64,000 bases of DNA from Phanerochaete sordida (taxonomy: Eukaryota > Basidiomycota > Agaricomycetes > Polyporales > Phanerochaetaceae): positions 62,001 through 126,000 of the forward strand of contig BPQB01000081.1 in NCBI GenBank assembly GCA_019973155.2, read 5' to 3'. This document shows, piece after piece, positions 1 to 11,537 of the stretch. How positions within the stretch are numbered: position 1 is the first letter of the stretch; every line of letters begins with the position of its first letter. The position numbers and the translations under genes are program-made. The notes under the pieces were generated by a model. It had not been told where the DNA came from. It did no database searches and saw only the letters and a program-made list of their open reading frames with translations.

Positions 1-1972
1 CCGCGACGTCCCCGCCGAGGAGCGCGTTCACGCTGTGCACGGCGAAGCCGCGCTCGTCGTCGCCGAGCAGGCCGGGCGTGCGCACCGCGGCCGCGAGCCC
101 GTCGAGCGCGTGCACCGCGCCGCCGGGCACGCGCAGCCCGACGGTGAGCATGCCGAGGAGCTCGTCCTTGTACGGCGCGAGCGCGGCGCCGTCGGCGAGC
201 GTGGACGCGCGCGCGGCGTCCGCGAGGTCTGCGAGCAGCCGCAGCACCGGCGCGCGGTTCGGCGCCTCCGCCGGGTCGTGGAAGAGCTTCACGAGGTGCG
301 GCACCGCTTGGGCGAGGGTGAACTTGGCGACGGAGGCTGGGGCGGGGTGTCAGGCTTGAAGGAGAAGGGGTGGGAGTGGGACGCACGTGTGGTCGAGACG
401 AAGGCGCAGAGCACCTTCATGGCGGGCTTCGCTTGGCTCTTCTCGGGCTCCTTGAGGATGCGAATGCACTCTTCGCAGGCATCGCGTGCGAGGCCTTGGA
501 TGTCGTCGTCTTCCGAGGTCTCTGCTCCTGTTCCGCTGTAGATCGTCTGTATGAGGACTTGCACTGTGTGCAGCGCCATGCTTTCCGTCTCAGGGTCGGT
601 GGGTTGGAAAATCTAGGGAGGTACATATGAGTTGTGTGGTGTGCTATCGCCAGCGGCTTGTCTGCGCGCACCTCAAGCTTGAGTGTATTCCACAATTTTC
701 TGGCGTGTTCTCGCGCGACACTTGCACCATACACAGGAAGACATGCATCCAGGGTTTGCAGAGTGTCGCGCTACATGTCGGATCAGACCAAGTCTTGAGT
801 TGTACGCAGAGTCGCTGACCTTGGTCGCTGGCGAGCCTGCGGTGATCTTTTCCAGGAAAAGAGGGACGGCGAGTGGTCCAAATTCTGGGGTCGCGTTGAG
901 GCATCCTCTAGAACTGCGATTAGCTGAGAAAAAAGTTTGAAAGGGGGTGTCTTGCCTTAGAGCTTTCTTCAGGTCCTCTGACGTAATGCCGTATGGGTCG
1001 TCAGGTGGAGGCCTGAACGTGATTGGGAAGTAGCAGAAGGTGATGTTGAAGAGTGCCTGGCAGCGTATCAGCAGGACCTTTGGCCACGAGAACATGATAG
1101 TACCTCAACATGGTGCTTGATGTCAAACTCGATGAGAAGAACGCGGGCAATGGCGAAGGCTACCAGCAAGTTACGCGGGTCTTTTTCGCCCTCTGCGAGG
1201 CTGATGTATCCGTCGAGGAATGCGTCTCCCATGTTCAGGAATGCTATACGACGTGCTAGATGTGAGAATGTCCCAGGAATTGGAGAGAACAAATGTCGCA
1301 CCCTCTCTATGTTTGGCGACCAAAGAGTCGATGATCGTGTACACCATGAAACGCTGCGACTGCACCAGCACTCGCATCTTGACATGGGCGAACATCCTGC
1401 AGACCTCATCAGTACATGGACCCCAAAGTAGAAGTAAGGAGCTCTACGCTTTCACCACATCAACCGCGTCAACGGACGTGAACGCAGGCTGTGTAACGAG
1501 CGACACCAGGCCTTTCAGGGCAGGTATAATCGTCTCGGTGTCCTCCAGTTTTGAGCACATGAAAAGCACCAGAACCTTGACTAGTAAAGCACTCGTTAGC
1601 TGGCAATGATTGCCTCGTTGCCGGAGGTACATACCAGCTTGACGGTTCATCCTTTCGGATGGGCATTGGGCAATTACCTGGGCCAGAAATTCGACGCCTG
1701 CAGAGGACGTCAGCGAGCTCGGGCAGCGCATCTCCACTTTCCGTCACCTTTGCTGCGCAGTTCATCTTCCTCTGCTGTCAGATACTCTCCCAGAGCTTTG
1801 ACAACGTCCAGAAGCGAAGCCTGTCCCGCGGAGATGGCTAAGGCCAGCGTTCGTTCTTCAGACACGTCGTGCGCGACGTTCGAGCGAAACACGCACCTGA
1901 GACTGTTTCCTGGACCTCCTCTGGTCTGCCCGAGGCGACCCAGGTCCGCACCAGGCGTTCGACGCGATCCAT
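1..1972 (-). CDS. MMS19: MMS19-like cytosolic Fe-S assembly / DNA repair protein, N-terminal part (runs off left edge)
   Basis: HEAT-repeat protein of the cytosolic iron-sulfur targeting complex, which delivers clusters to nuclear DNA-repair and replication enzymes. Only the N-terminal part lies in the window; the gene continues beyond base 1. At least seven short exons can be followed on the minus strand. The ATG is at 1972-1970, the first residues read MDRVERLVRTWVASG, and the next exon contains LLDVVKALGEYL. Later exons carry LEDTETIIPALKGLVSL, GEKDPRNLLVAFAIARVLL (about 1200-1120), a segment with FCYFPITFRPPPDDPYG (about 1060-960), and EDDDIQGLARDACEECI (about 530-470). These are hallmark stretches of the MMS19 N-terminal domain. 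The gene looks intact. The exact splice sites between about 640 and 1100 were not all fixed. Confidence 0.9.
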
Positions 1973-2444
1973 GGCCGCGTTTTCAGGACCGAGCTGGCGA
2001 TTAGAGTCAGAAACGGGTGCCATTTCGGGACGAGTGGGCGGGACTAATGATGGCATCAGTCTGCTGGCGCCCGAGCGTAATATCCGCGGGCAAAATATTC
2101 TCTGTGAGACATCGACCACGCCCTTCTGTACACAGTTTAAATTGAGGAATCGCTGTAAATGCTGAGAATGATCTACATACAGTACTTTAGGGTATAAGCT
2201 GTTGAGAGCGCGAGAAATAGAATACACCAATTCACGGCGAAATCGTGGCTAACGCGGTCATCCAAGCATCCACTGCCACACACCCGAGCCGCTCTCAAGA
2301 GCGCGGGTGACTGCGTGGTATAGTGTGCTCTGCTAACCAAATACAGATGGCGACGTTCATTATTGTACATGTCTCCTTCCGCCTGCGGGAGTGCGCAGCG
2401 AGCCATTCCGTCCCTGACGGTCCATTTCATCTCCGTGGTATATT
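1973..2444. other. Intergenic, MMS19 5' side
   Basis: This 470-base stretch lies between the MMS19 start and the stop of the phosphatase gene. It should hold the MMS19 promoter and the phosphatase 3' end. No coding segment with recognisable similarity and no clear TATA box was seen. Confidence 0.5.
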
Positions 2445-3164
2445 CTATGCGTCTGAGGATGCGGCATCTTTGCTCTCTGTCGTCTTTGGCGGCGCCGTGG
2501 ATGATGCGTCGCTCGTGCGTCTAGCCCAGCGGAACCTCGTCGTCATCGTTCGAGTTTTGACACTCGTTGGTGCCTTCCCGCCTCCAATAGTGTATTTTTC
2601 AGCGTAGATCTCTAGCTGGGCTCGGAAGCCAATGTTGGGCGAGACGATGGGCCTGCGCTGCGTCACAAAGTCGATGGCTTCGGGCGCGCTCATGCCCTTC
2701 GTGGCGATGAGGTACGCGCACACGACGGTGGCCGAGCGCGACACGCCCATGAGGCAGTGCACCTGGGGCGCTCGTCAGCGCCGCCCGCGCGCCCACGCAC
2801 CGCACGCACGCACCAGCACCTTGTTCGTCTCGTTCTCCTCGAGCGCGCCCCGTATGAACGCGGTCGTGGCGTCGAGGTGCGGGAGGATGTGCGTGTGGAA
2901 GGAGTCCTCGAGCTTGACGTGCAGCGTCGCGAACGCGCCGGGCGCGTGCTCGGGCGGGAACTCGAGCACGGACACGACGTGCGTGACGCCGAGCGCGTGC
3001 AGCTGCGCCGCGTCCGCCGCGATGGTGTAGCTCGAGAGCAGGAGGCGCGGCAGGATCTCCGACGGCGCCTTGCTCGCGGTCGCGTGGGCCGCGGCGAGCC
3101 CCGCCATCGCCTTGCGCTTCGCGAGGCCCGTCGAGGGCAGCTTCGGGGTCGAGCGCGACAGCAT
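2445..3164 (-). CDS. Dual-specificity protein phosphatase
   Basis: Cysteine-dependent phosphatase of the DSP family, expected to remove phosphate from Ser/Thr and Tyr residues of protein substrates such as MAP kinases. There are two exons, 3164-2814 and 2762-2445, joined by a 51-nt GT-AG intron in phase 0, giving 222 residues. Exon 1 holds the substrate-recognition fold and a candidate general-acid Asp in KLEDSFHTHILPHLD. Exon 2 opens with the signature VHCLMGVSRSAT, which is HCxxGxSRS with the catalytic Cys and Arg. The intron falls immediately before this P-loop. The C-terminal 40 residues are Ser/Thr/Lys-rich and unstructured. It reads in the same direction as the cellobiohydrolase upstream. 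There is no transmembrane segment or signal peptide, so it is likely cytosolic or nuclear. Its substrate cannot be inferred. Confidence 0.88.
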
Positions 3165-3797
3165 CGGCGGCGTGGTCGTGGGTGGAGGGAAGGCCTGTGG
3201 CTGGTGTGCACCGCCTGCGCGACAGCGTCTTATATCGCGGCTGGAGGCGCCATGCGAAGATCTGGCCGGGAGCTGCGCAGATCCGAGTCAAAGTGTCAAG
3301 AAAAGGTGCGCGCCTTCGCCTGTAGCGCCGCTTGGGCTTCGTGGCGCTGCAACGCCAAGGCCAAATATTGTCCTCGATTTTGACCGTCATATGGCTTGCG
3401 AGTCCCAGGTCAAATCACAAGAATTGTTGTATGGTAATTTCCTTGAAAAACGACTGTCGAGACGTCAAACCGAGACAATTATAACCTCATCTTCACCGTG
3501 GCCAGCTGTATCGCTGCGGTCTCTGGCGGACAGAACAAGAAGACCTCCGGATCACACTGCGCATCCTGGCAAGTCAGACTGTATTTTCGAATGCATACAC
3601 AGCAGCCCCGTCGTAGACTACCCTCCAGCGACCAAGGGCAACAAGAGCCAGCGCACACATCCACCAAGCACCTGTCGCAACACGAGCAAAGCCAAACTTT
3701 TGGAACAGGGCATGTGCAGGCGGTACGCCTGTGAGATCCCGCCTGCCCGGGGCCGGCGCACAGAGCTGCGCGCCGCGCCCGCCCACGACGAAACCCT
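3165..3797. other. Intergenic between phosphatase start and cellobiohydrolase stop
   Basis: About 630 bases that should contain the phosphatase promoter and the 3' UTR and terminator of the cellobiohydrolase. The open frame of the cellobiohydrolase continues through part of it only because its last intron is read through. No further gene was recognised. Confidence 0.45.
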
Positions 3798-5442
3798 CTA
3801 GTAGCACTGCGAGTAGTCTGCAAAGGCGCGTCAGCACGGCTCGCTCTCGCGCGACAGCGGCACTCACAGGAGTTCAGGACGTGGCACGTGAAGCCCGCGG
3901 CACACGCGGTCGGGCCCGTGTAGCCGATGCCGCCGCACTGGCCCCACTGCGCGACGGTGCCGGTGGGCGCGCCCGCGGGCGCGGAGCCGGTGCCGGAGCC
4001 CGAGACGGGCGGGGGCGGCGGCGGCGGGGGCGCGGAGCTGCCGGTGCTCGTGAAGGTCGAGCCGATGTCGCCCCACTTGATGGCGGAGAAGATGACCTGG
4101 GAGCTCGGGCTCTGCGCCTCGATCTGCGCGGGGACGCCGGTGGTCGTCGCGCAGGTGCCGCGGGCGACGCCGGGCGAGGACGCGTCCTTGTTCGTGGGGT
4201 AGTCCGAGTCGAGCCAGAGCATGCTCGCGGTGTAGTCGTCCCAGAGCGAGAGCGAGAGGACCATGCCGGTGCCGAGGGCCTCGCCCATCTGCTGCAGCCC
4301 GCCGTGCTGGTCGAAGTAGTTGGTGTCGCCGAAGACGGTCTTCTGCTGCGCGCAGAAGTCCTCGGTGATGCTGTTCACGGGGTCGATGCCGGGGATGTTG
4401 ACGTTCGAGTTCTGGATGACGACGCCGTTCTGGATGTAGATGCGGCGGATCTCGGAGAGCGTGCCCGTCGAGGTGTTGTCCGACGTCAGGAACTGCGTGA
4501 CGACCGTGAACGGCTTCGAGGTGTCGACGGTCTTGCCGGTGCCGAGGAAGGTGGTGTTGCCGAGGCGGAAGGAGTTGAAGTCGCAGCCGTCAGCGTCGCA
4601 AAGACCGGTGTCGCGTGTGCAGTCGTCACCGGAGCAGCGGGTCTGGCCGGTGGTGGTGCAGGGGTGGGGAGTGAAGGCAGCAGCATCGCTGTTGGCCTCC
4701 CAGATATCCATCTCGCTGCAGCAGGTACCGTAGCTTCCGGTACCGGCGTTGGCACTGGTGGCGTTCCAGCCCTCGACGTTGGCCTGTACGAAGGAGGTGA
4801 ATCAGCAGAGGTCGCAGGTGCAAGCGGAACTGGGCTTACCTCGCCGTTGATGAACTTGATGTCACGGGGGCACTGCGAGTCGCAGTAGCCGGTACCGTAC
4901 TTGGCACCGGCCTTGTTGCCGGAGTACTTGGAGAGACCGCCGTCGGCGTCCATCTCAGAGAGGTAGAGCGCGCCGTTGAGGCCGCAGGGGAGGTCGGACA
5001 TGTCGACGGTGAACGTGAACTCCTGGTTGAGGAGCTGGAAGAGCGTGTACTCGGTCTCGCTGCTCATGAGGTAGACACGCGAGCCGACGTTCGAGCCCGT
5101 GACGAACTTGAGCGTGAGCGCGTCGCCCGAGGACGTGATGCCGTAGGTGCCCGAGTAGTCCGCGCCGTCGAGCGCGCAGTTCGCCGCGCAGGTGACGCCG
5201 TCGGGGCACAGCGTCGCGTCCCACTCGTTGCCGGTGTAGCAGTTGGTGTAGCCGTCGACGGAGTGGAGCCAGCGCCAGTTGGAGTCGAGCACGACGGACG
5301 TGGACTGCGAGACACATCCACCGCTGGTCGTGCACTTCTGGGAGCTGAGCTGAGGGTGCGTCTCGGCCGTCTGGGTGCCGGCCTGCTGGCCGTACACGAC
5401 AGCGGCGAGGGCGAATGCGAGGAGGGCGGAAGCGCGGAACAT
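3798..5442 (-). CDS. GH7 cellobiohydrolase with C-terminal CBM1
   Basis: Secreted reducing-end exo-cellulase that releases cellobiose from crystalline cellulose. There are three exons (5442-4840, 4783-3868, 3817-3798) with consistent phases, giving 512 residues. Residues 1 to about 18 form a signal peptide ([18 protein letters not shown]). The GH7 catalytic domain follows, with the diagnostic SEMDIWEAN carrying the catalytic Glu-Asp-Glu triad. A linker rich in Ser, Gly and Pro includes an uninterrupted run of eight prolines. The CBM1 at the C-terminus begins [16 protein letters not shown] and ends YYSQCY, with its conserved cysteines and aromatic cellulose-contact residues. The last intron splits a Tyr codon inside the CBM1. 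Length and domain order are typical of basidiomycete Cel7A. A TATA box lies 134 bases upstream of the ATG, and GCGGGG-type CreA-like sites lie further upstream, which fits carbon-catabolite control. Confidence 0.96.
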
Positions 5443-5575
5443 TTTACTGAAGACTAGGTCAGTAGAGAGGAGAACGAGCTGCAAGATGCTACTCACCCGG
5501 GAGAGCGTCGCTCTGAAGGTGCTGCCTTGCAAGAGAGTACTGAAGCTCTGGCTTGACCCGTCGTCGTGCAGAGCC

Positions 5576-5581
5576 TTTATA
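5576..5581 (-). promoter_or_regulatory. TATA box of the GH7 gene
   Basis: The minus strand reads TATAAA here, in the context CAGGTATAAAGG, about 135 bases before the cellobiohydrolase ATG. The spacing leaves room for a roughly 100-base 5' UTR. Confidence 0.6.
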
Positions 5582-5683
5582 CCTGCACTAATTCTCCGCA
5601 CATCTACCTTGACGGCGTATGGATGTCGCTACGCTGGCCTTCGCAGACGGCGCACGAGTTCAGCGGATAAACAGCGACTTCGC

Positions 5684-5843
5684 CCCCGCGATTTTGGGCC
5701 GACATTTTGGAGCCTTTCGACTCTGCAGATGTCGGAGAAGAGCTCCAGCGCTGCTGCAGCGGTAGATGCTGACGGCCCCGTGAGCTGCGGCGGACAGCTA
5801 GGAAGATCGTGCAAGGTGAACTGCCGAAATTCTGCAGGCGGGG
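5684..5843. promoter_or_regulatory. Two CreA/Cre1-consensus sites upstream of the GH7 gene
   Basis: CCCCGC at 5684-5689 and GCGGGG at 5838-5843 both match SYGGRG, the fungal carbon-catabolite-repressor consensus, on opposite strands. They sit 240-400 bases upstream of the cellobiohydrolase ATG, as expected for glucose-repressed cellulase promoters. Short G/C motifs occur by chance in GC-rich DNA, so this is suggestive only. Confidence 0.3.
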
Positions 5844-6835
5844 TGGAGAGCAGTGATGGACAGAGGCGATGGTCTGATCGTTATTCGAGGTCATGGGCGA
5901 GCACATATGGCAAACCCACGATCGTTCGCACTCTGTCGGAACGGCAGGGCTGCCGAACGGTCCTAATTCTGGACGCGGTTATACTTAGCATGGGTGGCCA
6001 TTGGGCGAAGCTGGTGAAGCACAAACTCACCTGGACAATGCTCGGAATAAAGACGCGGTTGCAAGCCTGCTGGCGTTGCGCCCAGCTGTATGCACGCTGA
6101 TGATGCGTCAGGCGGCATGAATGGCACTGGCCGTGAGCTGTATTTAGACTCGCCGAAGCGGCTCGAAAGAGAAGCACAGCCCATCAGGCTGCCCCGAAGT
6201 CCCATATCAAGCAGGTGAGTAGGATCGTCTGAAGCTTCCGACATACTGGAACCAGAGGGCTCGCTGTTCTCAAGTTCCTAGATCACCCCGACGTTGGTGA
6301 ATGAAAAGTCCTCCGCGGACTGCCATGCTCCACCACAGGGGAAACAACGGATCGTACACCCTGCATGCTTCGTACGAGGGGCGAACGCCTGCGGCACTTT
6401 TGAGATGAGCGCACTGGGACTGATGATCAGAGGAGTATAGAATTCCGTACCGTTGGGCCTGATCCTGGGTGTCTTCGAGGTGGGAGTCCAGCCGTTGTTC
6501 TCAGGACACGATGGGTCCTTTTGCTTGCAGCTATATCCCACGAGCGAACCGGGACTTGCGACTCCGCCTCCGAGTTCGTGGAGGTGGTGGCACTCAAAAC
6601 ATAGCGCATACACTCAACTCTGACGCAGAGTTCGTTCGTGATGGTGGTACAAGTTCAAGAGAGGAGATGCACCCCGTCGGGCGTCTACGACCGACAAATA
6701 GGCGCTGGAAAGCATAATTGCTCGCTCGCAATATTCATCGCGGACGTTGGGGATTGTGTTGCAATTTATCGTCTTGTTGTGCACTAGGAATACATACAGT
6801 ACATGCTCTTGCCACTGAAGTCCGCAACCGCGATG
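5844..6835. other. Intergenic, distal cellobiohydrolase upstream region
   Basis: About 1 kb without a supportable gene. Open frames exist on both strands but none has family similarity or a coherent exon chain. It lies between the cellulase promoter and the MED4 stop codon, so it holds the MED4 3' end and probably distal regulatory sequence for the cellulase. Confidence 0.4.
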
Positions 6836-7675
6836 CTACAGATCCGGATTCAAGTCCAGGTCGAGGTCGAATACTCCCTGGTGCTCGCGGTGGTCCATCC
6901 TGAACGGGTTTGGCCCACCCATATGCTGCGGCCGCTCGATAGGATGCGGCGAAACCGTCCGAGCTAGCATCCGCATCAGCAACGGCGGGCCAGCTGCAGA
7001 CGAAAACACGGCGCACCTTTGCCCACGTCGCGCACCTCGCCGACGGTCCCAAGCGGCTCCTCCGCATTCATGTGCCCGCGGCGCATCTTCTCCTCGTTCG
7101 GGAACGGCGGGAAGAACAGCGGCGGCGGCGGCTGCCCCGGCGCGAGCGCGGGCATGTTCGGCGGCGCAGACGTGAACGCAGACAGGCTGTGCGCGTACTG
7201 CAGCAGCTCGGGGTACGGAATCGCCGCTGCAGCCTCGTCCGTCTCCCGTGCTCGCAACAAGCCGGCATGACCACGCACCTGCCCGCGCAGCCTCGACGCT
7301 GCGCACGCGCTCCGCGCCCTCGGTGAGGATTCCCGCGAGCTCCTGCCTGCCGTGCTCCAGCTCCGCGACGACGGCGCGCCAGTGCTCCTCGAGCGCGAGG
7401 AACGCGGCCTTGCGCCGCTCGTTTGCGCGGTGCGCGCCCTGGTGCGCACGTGCGAGGCGCACGGCGGCTGCAAGCGCGGCGTCGGCGTCGAGGAACGCGC
7501 CGAGCGGCGGCACCGGTGGCGGCCGCGTCTGTGTCGGCGAGAGCGCGTGGAAGAGCGTGTGGGTCAGCGTTTGCAGCTCGGCCAGCGGCGCGAGCAGGAT
7601 CTCGGACATCGTGTGCGGCGGGGCGGCGGCGGTGGAGGGCCCGGCGACGCTGGACGTTGGGTATAGCGTCGACAT
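6836..7675 (-). CDS. MED4: Mediator complex subunit 4
   Basis: Middle-module subunit of Mediator, linking activators to RNA polymerase II in the nucleus. There are three exons (7675-7279, 7226-7017, 6963-6836) with introns of 52 and 53 nt, phases consistent, giving 244 residues. The N-terminal helix region includes ERVRSVEAAR. Across intron 1 it becomes the family-defining AIPYPELLQYAHSLSAFTSA, followed by a Pro-rich stretch and MNAEEPLGTVGEV. The extreme C-terminus reads FDLDLDLNPDL, a typical fungal MED4 tail. Shorter introns (28 and 23 nt) can also be drawn, but the longer pair keeps the family alignment and supplies a branch site. It is divergent from the CLC gene, with 399 bases between the two start codons. 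Confidence 0.9.
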   Translation of the reverse strand: MSTLYPTSSVAGPSTAAAPPHTMSEILLAPLAELQTLTHTLFHALSPTQTRPPPVPPLGAFLDADAALAAAVRLARAHQGAHRANERRKAAFLALEEHWRAVVAELEHGRQELAGILTEGAERVRSVEAARAGAWSCRLVASTGDGRGCSGDSVPRAAAVRAQPVCVHVCAAEHARARAGAAAAAAVLPAVPERGEDAPRAHECGGAAWDRRRGARRGQRCAVFSSAAGPPLLMRMLARTVSPHPIERPQHMGGPNPFRMDHREHQGVFDLDLDLNPDL

Positions 7676-8074
7676 GGCGGGAGGTGGTGGTGGATTGAGG
7701 TCAAGCGCGAGACGCTTGCCGCGTTCCTCGGAGGCGCTTGACGGACTTGCCCCCGACCTCCACTACCGCGACAGGCTGCACGCGTAGCCTGCCCTCGACA
7801 CCAATACTAGAAGCTAATATAACACGTATGTGACTAAATGGGCGTGTCAGACCCGAACCGCATGCTGAAAGTTGTCAGGCCGACCTCGACGAGTGCGGGG
7901 CGAACTGCGGTCGTAACTGCTCATTGCACAATCCGCAGACTGTGAGCTGCTTGCATTCCTGCCGGACACCACTCTAGTAGCCCTCGTTTCCGGGAAACAT
8001 GTCGTGCGTCTCACTCCCCTCCCCTGCGTCCCCCACTAACCCCTCCCAGAATATGGGACAGCCCCCGGCGCCAC
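7676..8074. promoter_or_regulatory. Divergent promoter region MED4 / CLC
   Basis: The two start codons are 399 bases apart and point away from each other, so the stretch must carry both promoters. No TATA box was obvious on either side. Confidence 0.5.
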
Positions 8075-11000
8075 ATGGACTGGCTCAAGTCCTGGTCTCC
8101 GCGCGTGCCAGGCGCGGGGCCGGGCGCACCCTCGGACTCGGCGCGCTCGTCCTTCGAGCTACTCGAGCGCGGCGGCCTCCTGCGCGCGGACGCGGGCGGC
8201 CTCGACGCGGCGGTGCCGTACGCGGAAGGCACGACGATCGACTGGCACCGCGAGGAGGCCGCCGAGCGCGAGCGCAGGCGAACGCTGCGCGCGGAGCGCG
8301 GGCTGCGCGGTGTGCTTGCGCCCGTCGCGGACTCGGCGAGGACGTGGCTCGTCATCGTGCTCACGGGTCTCGGCATCGGTGTCGCGGGGGCGTGGCTGGA
8401 CGTCCTGGTGCGATGGTGAGCATACGCTGCTTCTGCTGGTTGATTGTCAGTCTTGCCGGCGTGGGCGAGCTGCACGTCATGGACGGCAAGGCTCGCAGTC
8501 AGAAGGCAGCCTCTAACTAAGACGGCTCTAACTGGCATATGGTAGGCTTGGGGACCTACGCGAGGGCCGTTGCACCTATGGCTTCTTCTACAACCAGGTA
8601 GCGTGTTGTAGTGGACTAGACCGTAAGTAATTCACAGTCAGCGCATGAACGTTTCGCTCATCGCAATCGCATTCCACAGCTGGCGAGGTATGTACGGAAT
8701 GGAAGACATGGAGCGAATACCTCCGAGTATCATCAATATTAGGCCAATCTCTGCTGCAAGCATGGATATATATCGCCCTAGCTGTCAGTCATCTCTTATA
8801 CTGCTGTCCAATGTCCACTTATACATCACTTGCGAGTAGATCATGTTCGCGGGCAGCGCGGCAGTGTTGGTAGTAACATACGCCCCCTAGTACGTGCGCG
8901 CTCTTCTGAGAAAGAGCACTCAACCTGAAAGTCCCTTTATAGCGCGTTCCACACAGGAAGTATGTGCGCCGCTTCATTTTCGCCGGACCAGCACTGATCT
9001 CAGTGCTCAGTCCCCGAGATCAAAGCCGTCGGTAGTCCTCTCTTACACAAGCGTCTTTCGCGCTGACAGCTTTCCTTCTAGATTCTGCGTGGCTACGTCT
9101 TCGACGCATTCCTTAGCCCCTGGACTCTGCTCATCAAGGCCCTGGGCCTTGCCCTTGCAGTAGCGTCCGGGCTGTCGCTCGGGAAAGAGGGGCCCTTGGT
9201 CCACGTGTCCTGCTGCCTGGCCTTCCTCCTCTCGCGAATATTCCGGCTTCAACACAACGAATGTCAGTACCGTCCTCAGATCGCGCGCGGGCTGCTCCTC
9301 ACGATCTGCGGCCAGCCCAGAAACGCAAGCTCCTCGCGGCCGCGGCGGCCGCAGGGGTCTCAGTCGCGTTCGGCAGTCCGCTTGGCGGTGTGCTGTTCGG
9401 TCTGGAGGAGCTCGACACGTTCGCCTTCAGCAACGAGAGCGACGTCCTGTGGCGCGGCTTCGTCACTAGCGTCATCGCGGCCGTGTCGTTGCAGTACATC
9501 GATCCGTTTGGGACCTCGAAGCTTGTCCTGTTCGAGGTGTCCGGTGCGGTTGGTGACACGTGGAGGGCGTTCGAGCTGGTGGGTGTGCTCGGCTGTGCGC
9601 TCCTGGACGGTGACGTCTGAATACCTTCCCAGATTCCTTGGATGCTGCTCGCTATTGTCGGAGTGAGTCGTCCTTCCCGCTGCCGGGAATCTCATGCTGA
9701 CGCTGCGAAGGGTGTTGTTGGCACTCTGCTGATCAGATTGAACGCTGCCGCCGCAGTGTACCGAAGAAATAGCGCCATTCATGACTGGCCAGTGCTAGAA
9801 GTCGTTTCATTTGCGGCGCTCACTGGTGCCGTTTGCTACTTGGTGTGTACATCACTGCTCGCTCTATGAATCGCACTGGATCTGTTCTAGGTCGTCTTCC
9901 TCCGGGTGCAGACGTCGGAGCTAGTGGCGAACTTGTTCCAAGAGTGCGACGCGACGAAAGGAGATTACCATGGGTTGTGCAAGTGAGCAAGACCTACAAC
10001 CATGCTATGATGGAACAGCTTATTAACCAACTACCTCAGTCCTACTGCTCTTTGGCACAACGTCTTCCTCCTGATCCTAACAGCAGCAGTGAAAGTGTTA
10101 CTCACCGCATGGACCTTCGGCATGATGGTACGCTCACTTGCGCCAAGTCACCGCAGCCACTTAACGACGGCGCTCGCAGGTTCCTGCAGGTATCTTCCTG
10201 CCTACGATCGCCATTGGCGCATGCTTCGGGCGTGCAGTTGGGCTTTTGACGTGGGTCCCATGTCCTATTTCTATGGCACAAGGATCTAACTGGCCGACGA
10301 TGTCACAGGCAAGGCTTGCAGCGCGCATACCCAGACGCCCCAATCTTCTCATCGTGTCCGCCGGACGCCTCAATACGCTGCATCTCTCCCGGCTTCTACG
10401 CCGTCGTCGGCGCCGCCGCGATGCTGGGCGGTGTGACACGCATGACCGGTACGCCGCGCCCGCGCCCGCCCTCCCCCGCCCACTGACGCCCCGCCCAGTC
10501 TCGCTCGTCGTGATCATGTTCGAGCTGACGGGCGCGCTCTCGCACGTGCTGCCGATCATGATCTCCGTCGTCGTCAGCAAGTGGGTCGCAGACGCGCTCG
10601 GGCGCGACGGCATCTACACCGTCTGGATCGCGATGCGCCGCTACCCGTGGCTCCCGCCCGGCGAGCACCGCGACTCCGGGCAGACCGCCGCGCAGATCAT
10701 GACGCCCGCGCCCGACCTCGTCGTGCTGCGCGACGGCGCGCCGCGCAGCGTCGCCGAGCTCCTCGCGTTCGCGCGCGCGCACCGCTTCCACGGGCTCCCC
10801 GTCGTCGCGGGCGAGGACGACATGCTCGTCGGGTTCGTCGTGCGCGAGAAGCTGCGCGCGTACCTCGGTGCGTGCCCGCGCCGTCCTCTGTTCTACCCTC
10901 CATATTGGACCCGGGCTGACCGCGCTGTGCAGAGCGGCTGACGACGGAGGAGCCCGACGGCGCGCTGAACGCGGACCGCGGGTGGACGTTCGTGCGGGGC

Positions 11001-11314
11001 GCGGCCGCGGCGGGCGGCGGCGAGCGCGTGGACCTCGCGCCGCTGCTCGACCCGGCGACGCTGCAGCTGCGCAAGGACGTGCCGCTGCAGCTCGTGGTGA
11101 ACATGTTCCAGAAGATGGTGCGTGGCTGTGCCCTGCCCTTCTCGTTTCCTCGCCGTTGCGCTGCGGGTGCTGACGGGGCGCGCAGAACCTGCGGCACGTG
11201 CTCTTCTCGCAGGAGGGCCGCCTTACGGGTTTGGTGACGAAGACCGACATCGTGTGGCTGCTGAACGCGCACTCGCCGCACGCGGGGCAGCTCGCGGGCG
11301 AGAAGGTCCATTGA
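8075..11314 (+). CDS. CLC-family chloride channel / Cl-/H+ exchanger
   Basis: Voltage-gated chloride transporter of the CLC family, probably in an endomembrane like yeast Gef1, supporting ion balance of Golgi or vacuolar compartments. It has about 15 small exons and about 785 residues. The cytosolic N-terminus (8075-8418) ends in the first membrane helix. Diagnostic motifs follow in order: HTGIPEIKA; GLSLGKEGPLVHVSC, which contains the gating Glu of GKEGP; GSPLGGVLFGLEE; and VPAGIFLPTIAIGACFGR (GxFxP). C-terminal CBS domains include TAAQIMTPAPDLVVL and RHVLFSQEGRLTGLVTKTD. Splice phases join well, for example LERLTTEE across the intron near 10870-10930. One intron near 9032-9090 appears to use a weak GTCGGT donor. 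The gating Glu is compatible with either a channel or an exchanger. The stop TGA is at 11312-11314. Confidence 0.92.
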
Positions 11315-11537
11315 CGGGTAAGACATGCTACAAGATATACTTCTACATCTACGGGTACATGGAGGCATACAAACAGTCGTGGTATAATGCAGCAGCGTCT
11401 CTCGAGGTATAGGTGTGGTAGGGGTGCCCGTAGCGGGCTAGGGTAAGGAAACGTCAATTAATCGGGTGAAACCGTCCAGAGCAAAGAAAATAGTAAGGGG
11501 AAAGACAAAGCGAAAAATAGCCTCCGCGCCGAGGCGC

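Noticed and set aside
6964..7278. Ultra-short introns (28 and 23 nt) in MED4
   Set aside because: Longer acceptors 24-30 bases downstream give 52 and 53 nt introns with a branch site, and restore the family sequence AAIPYPELL.
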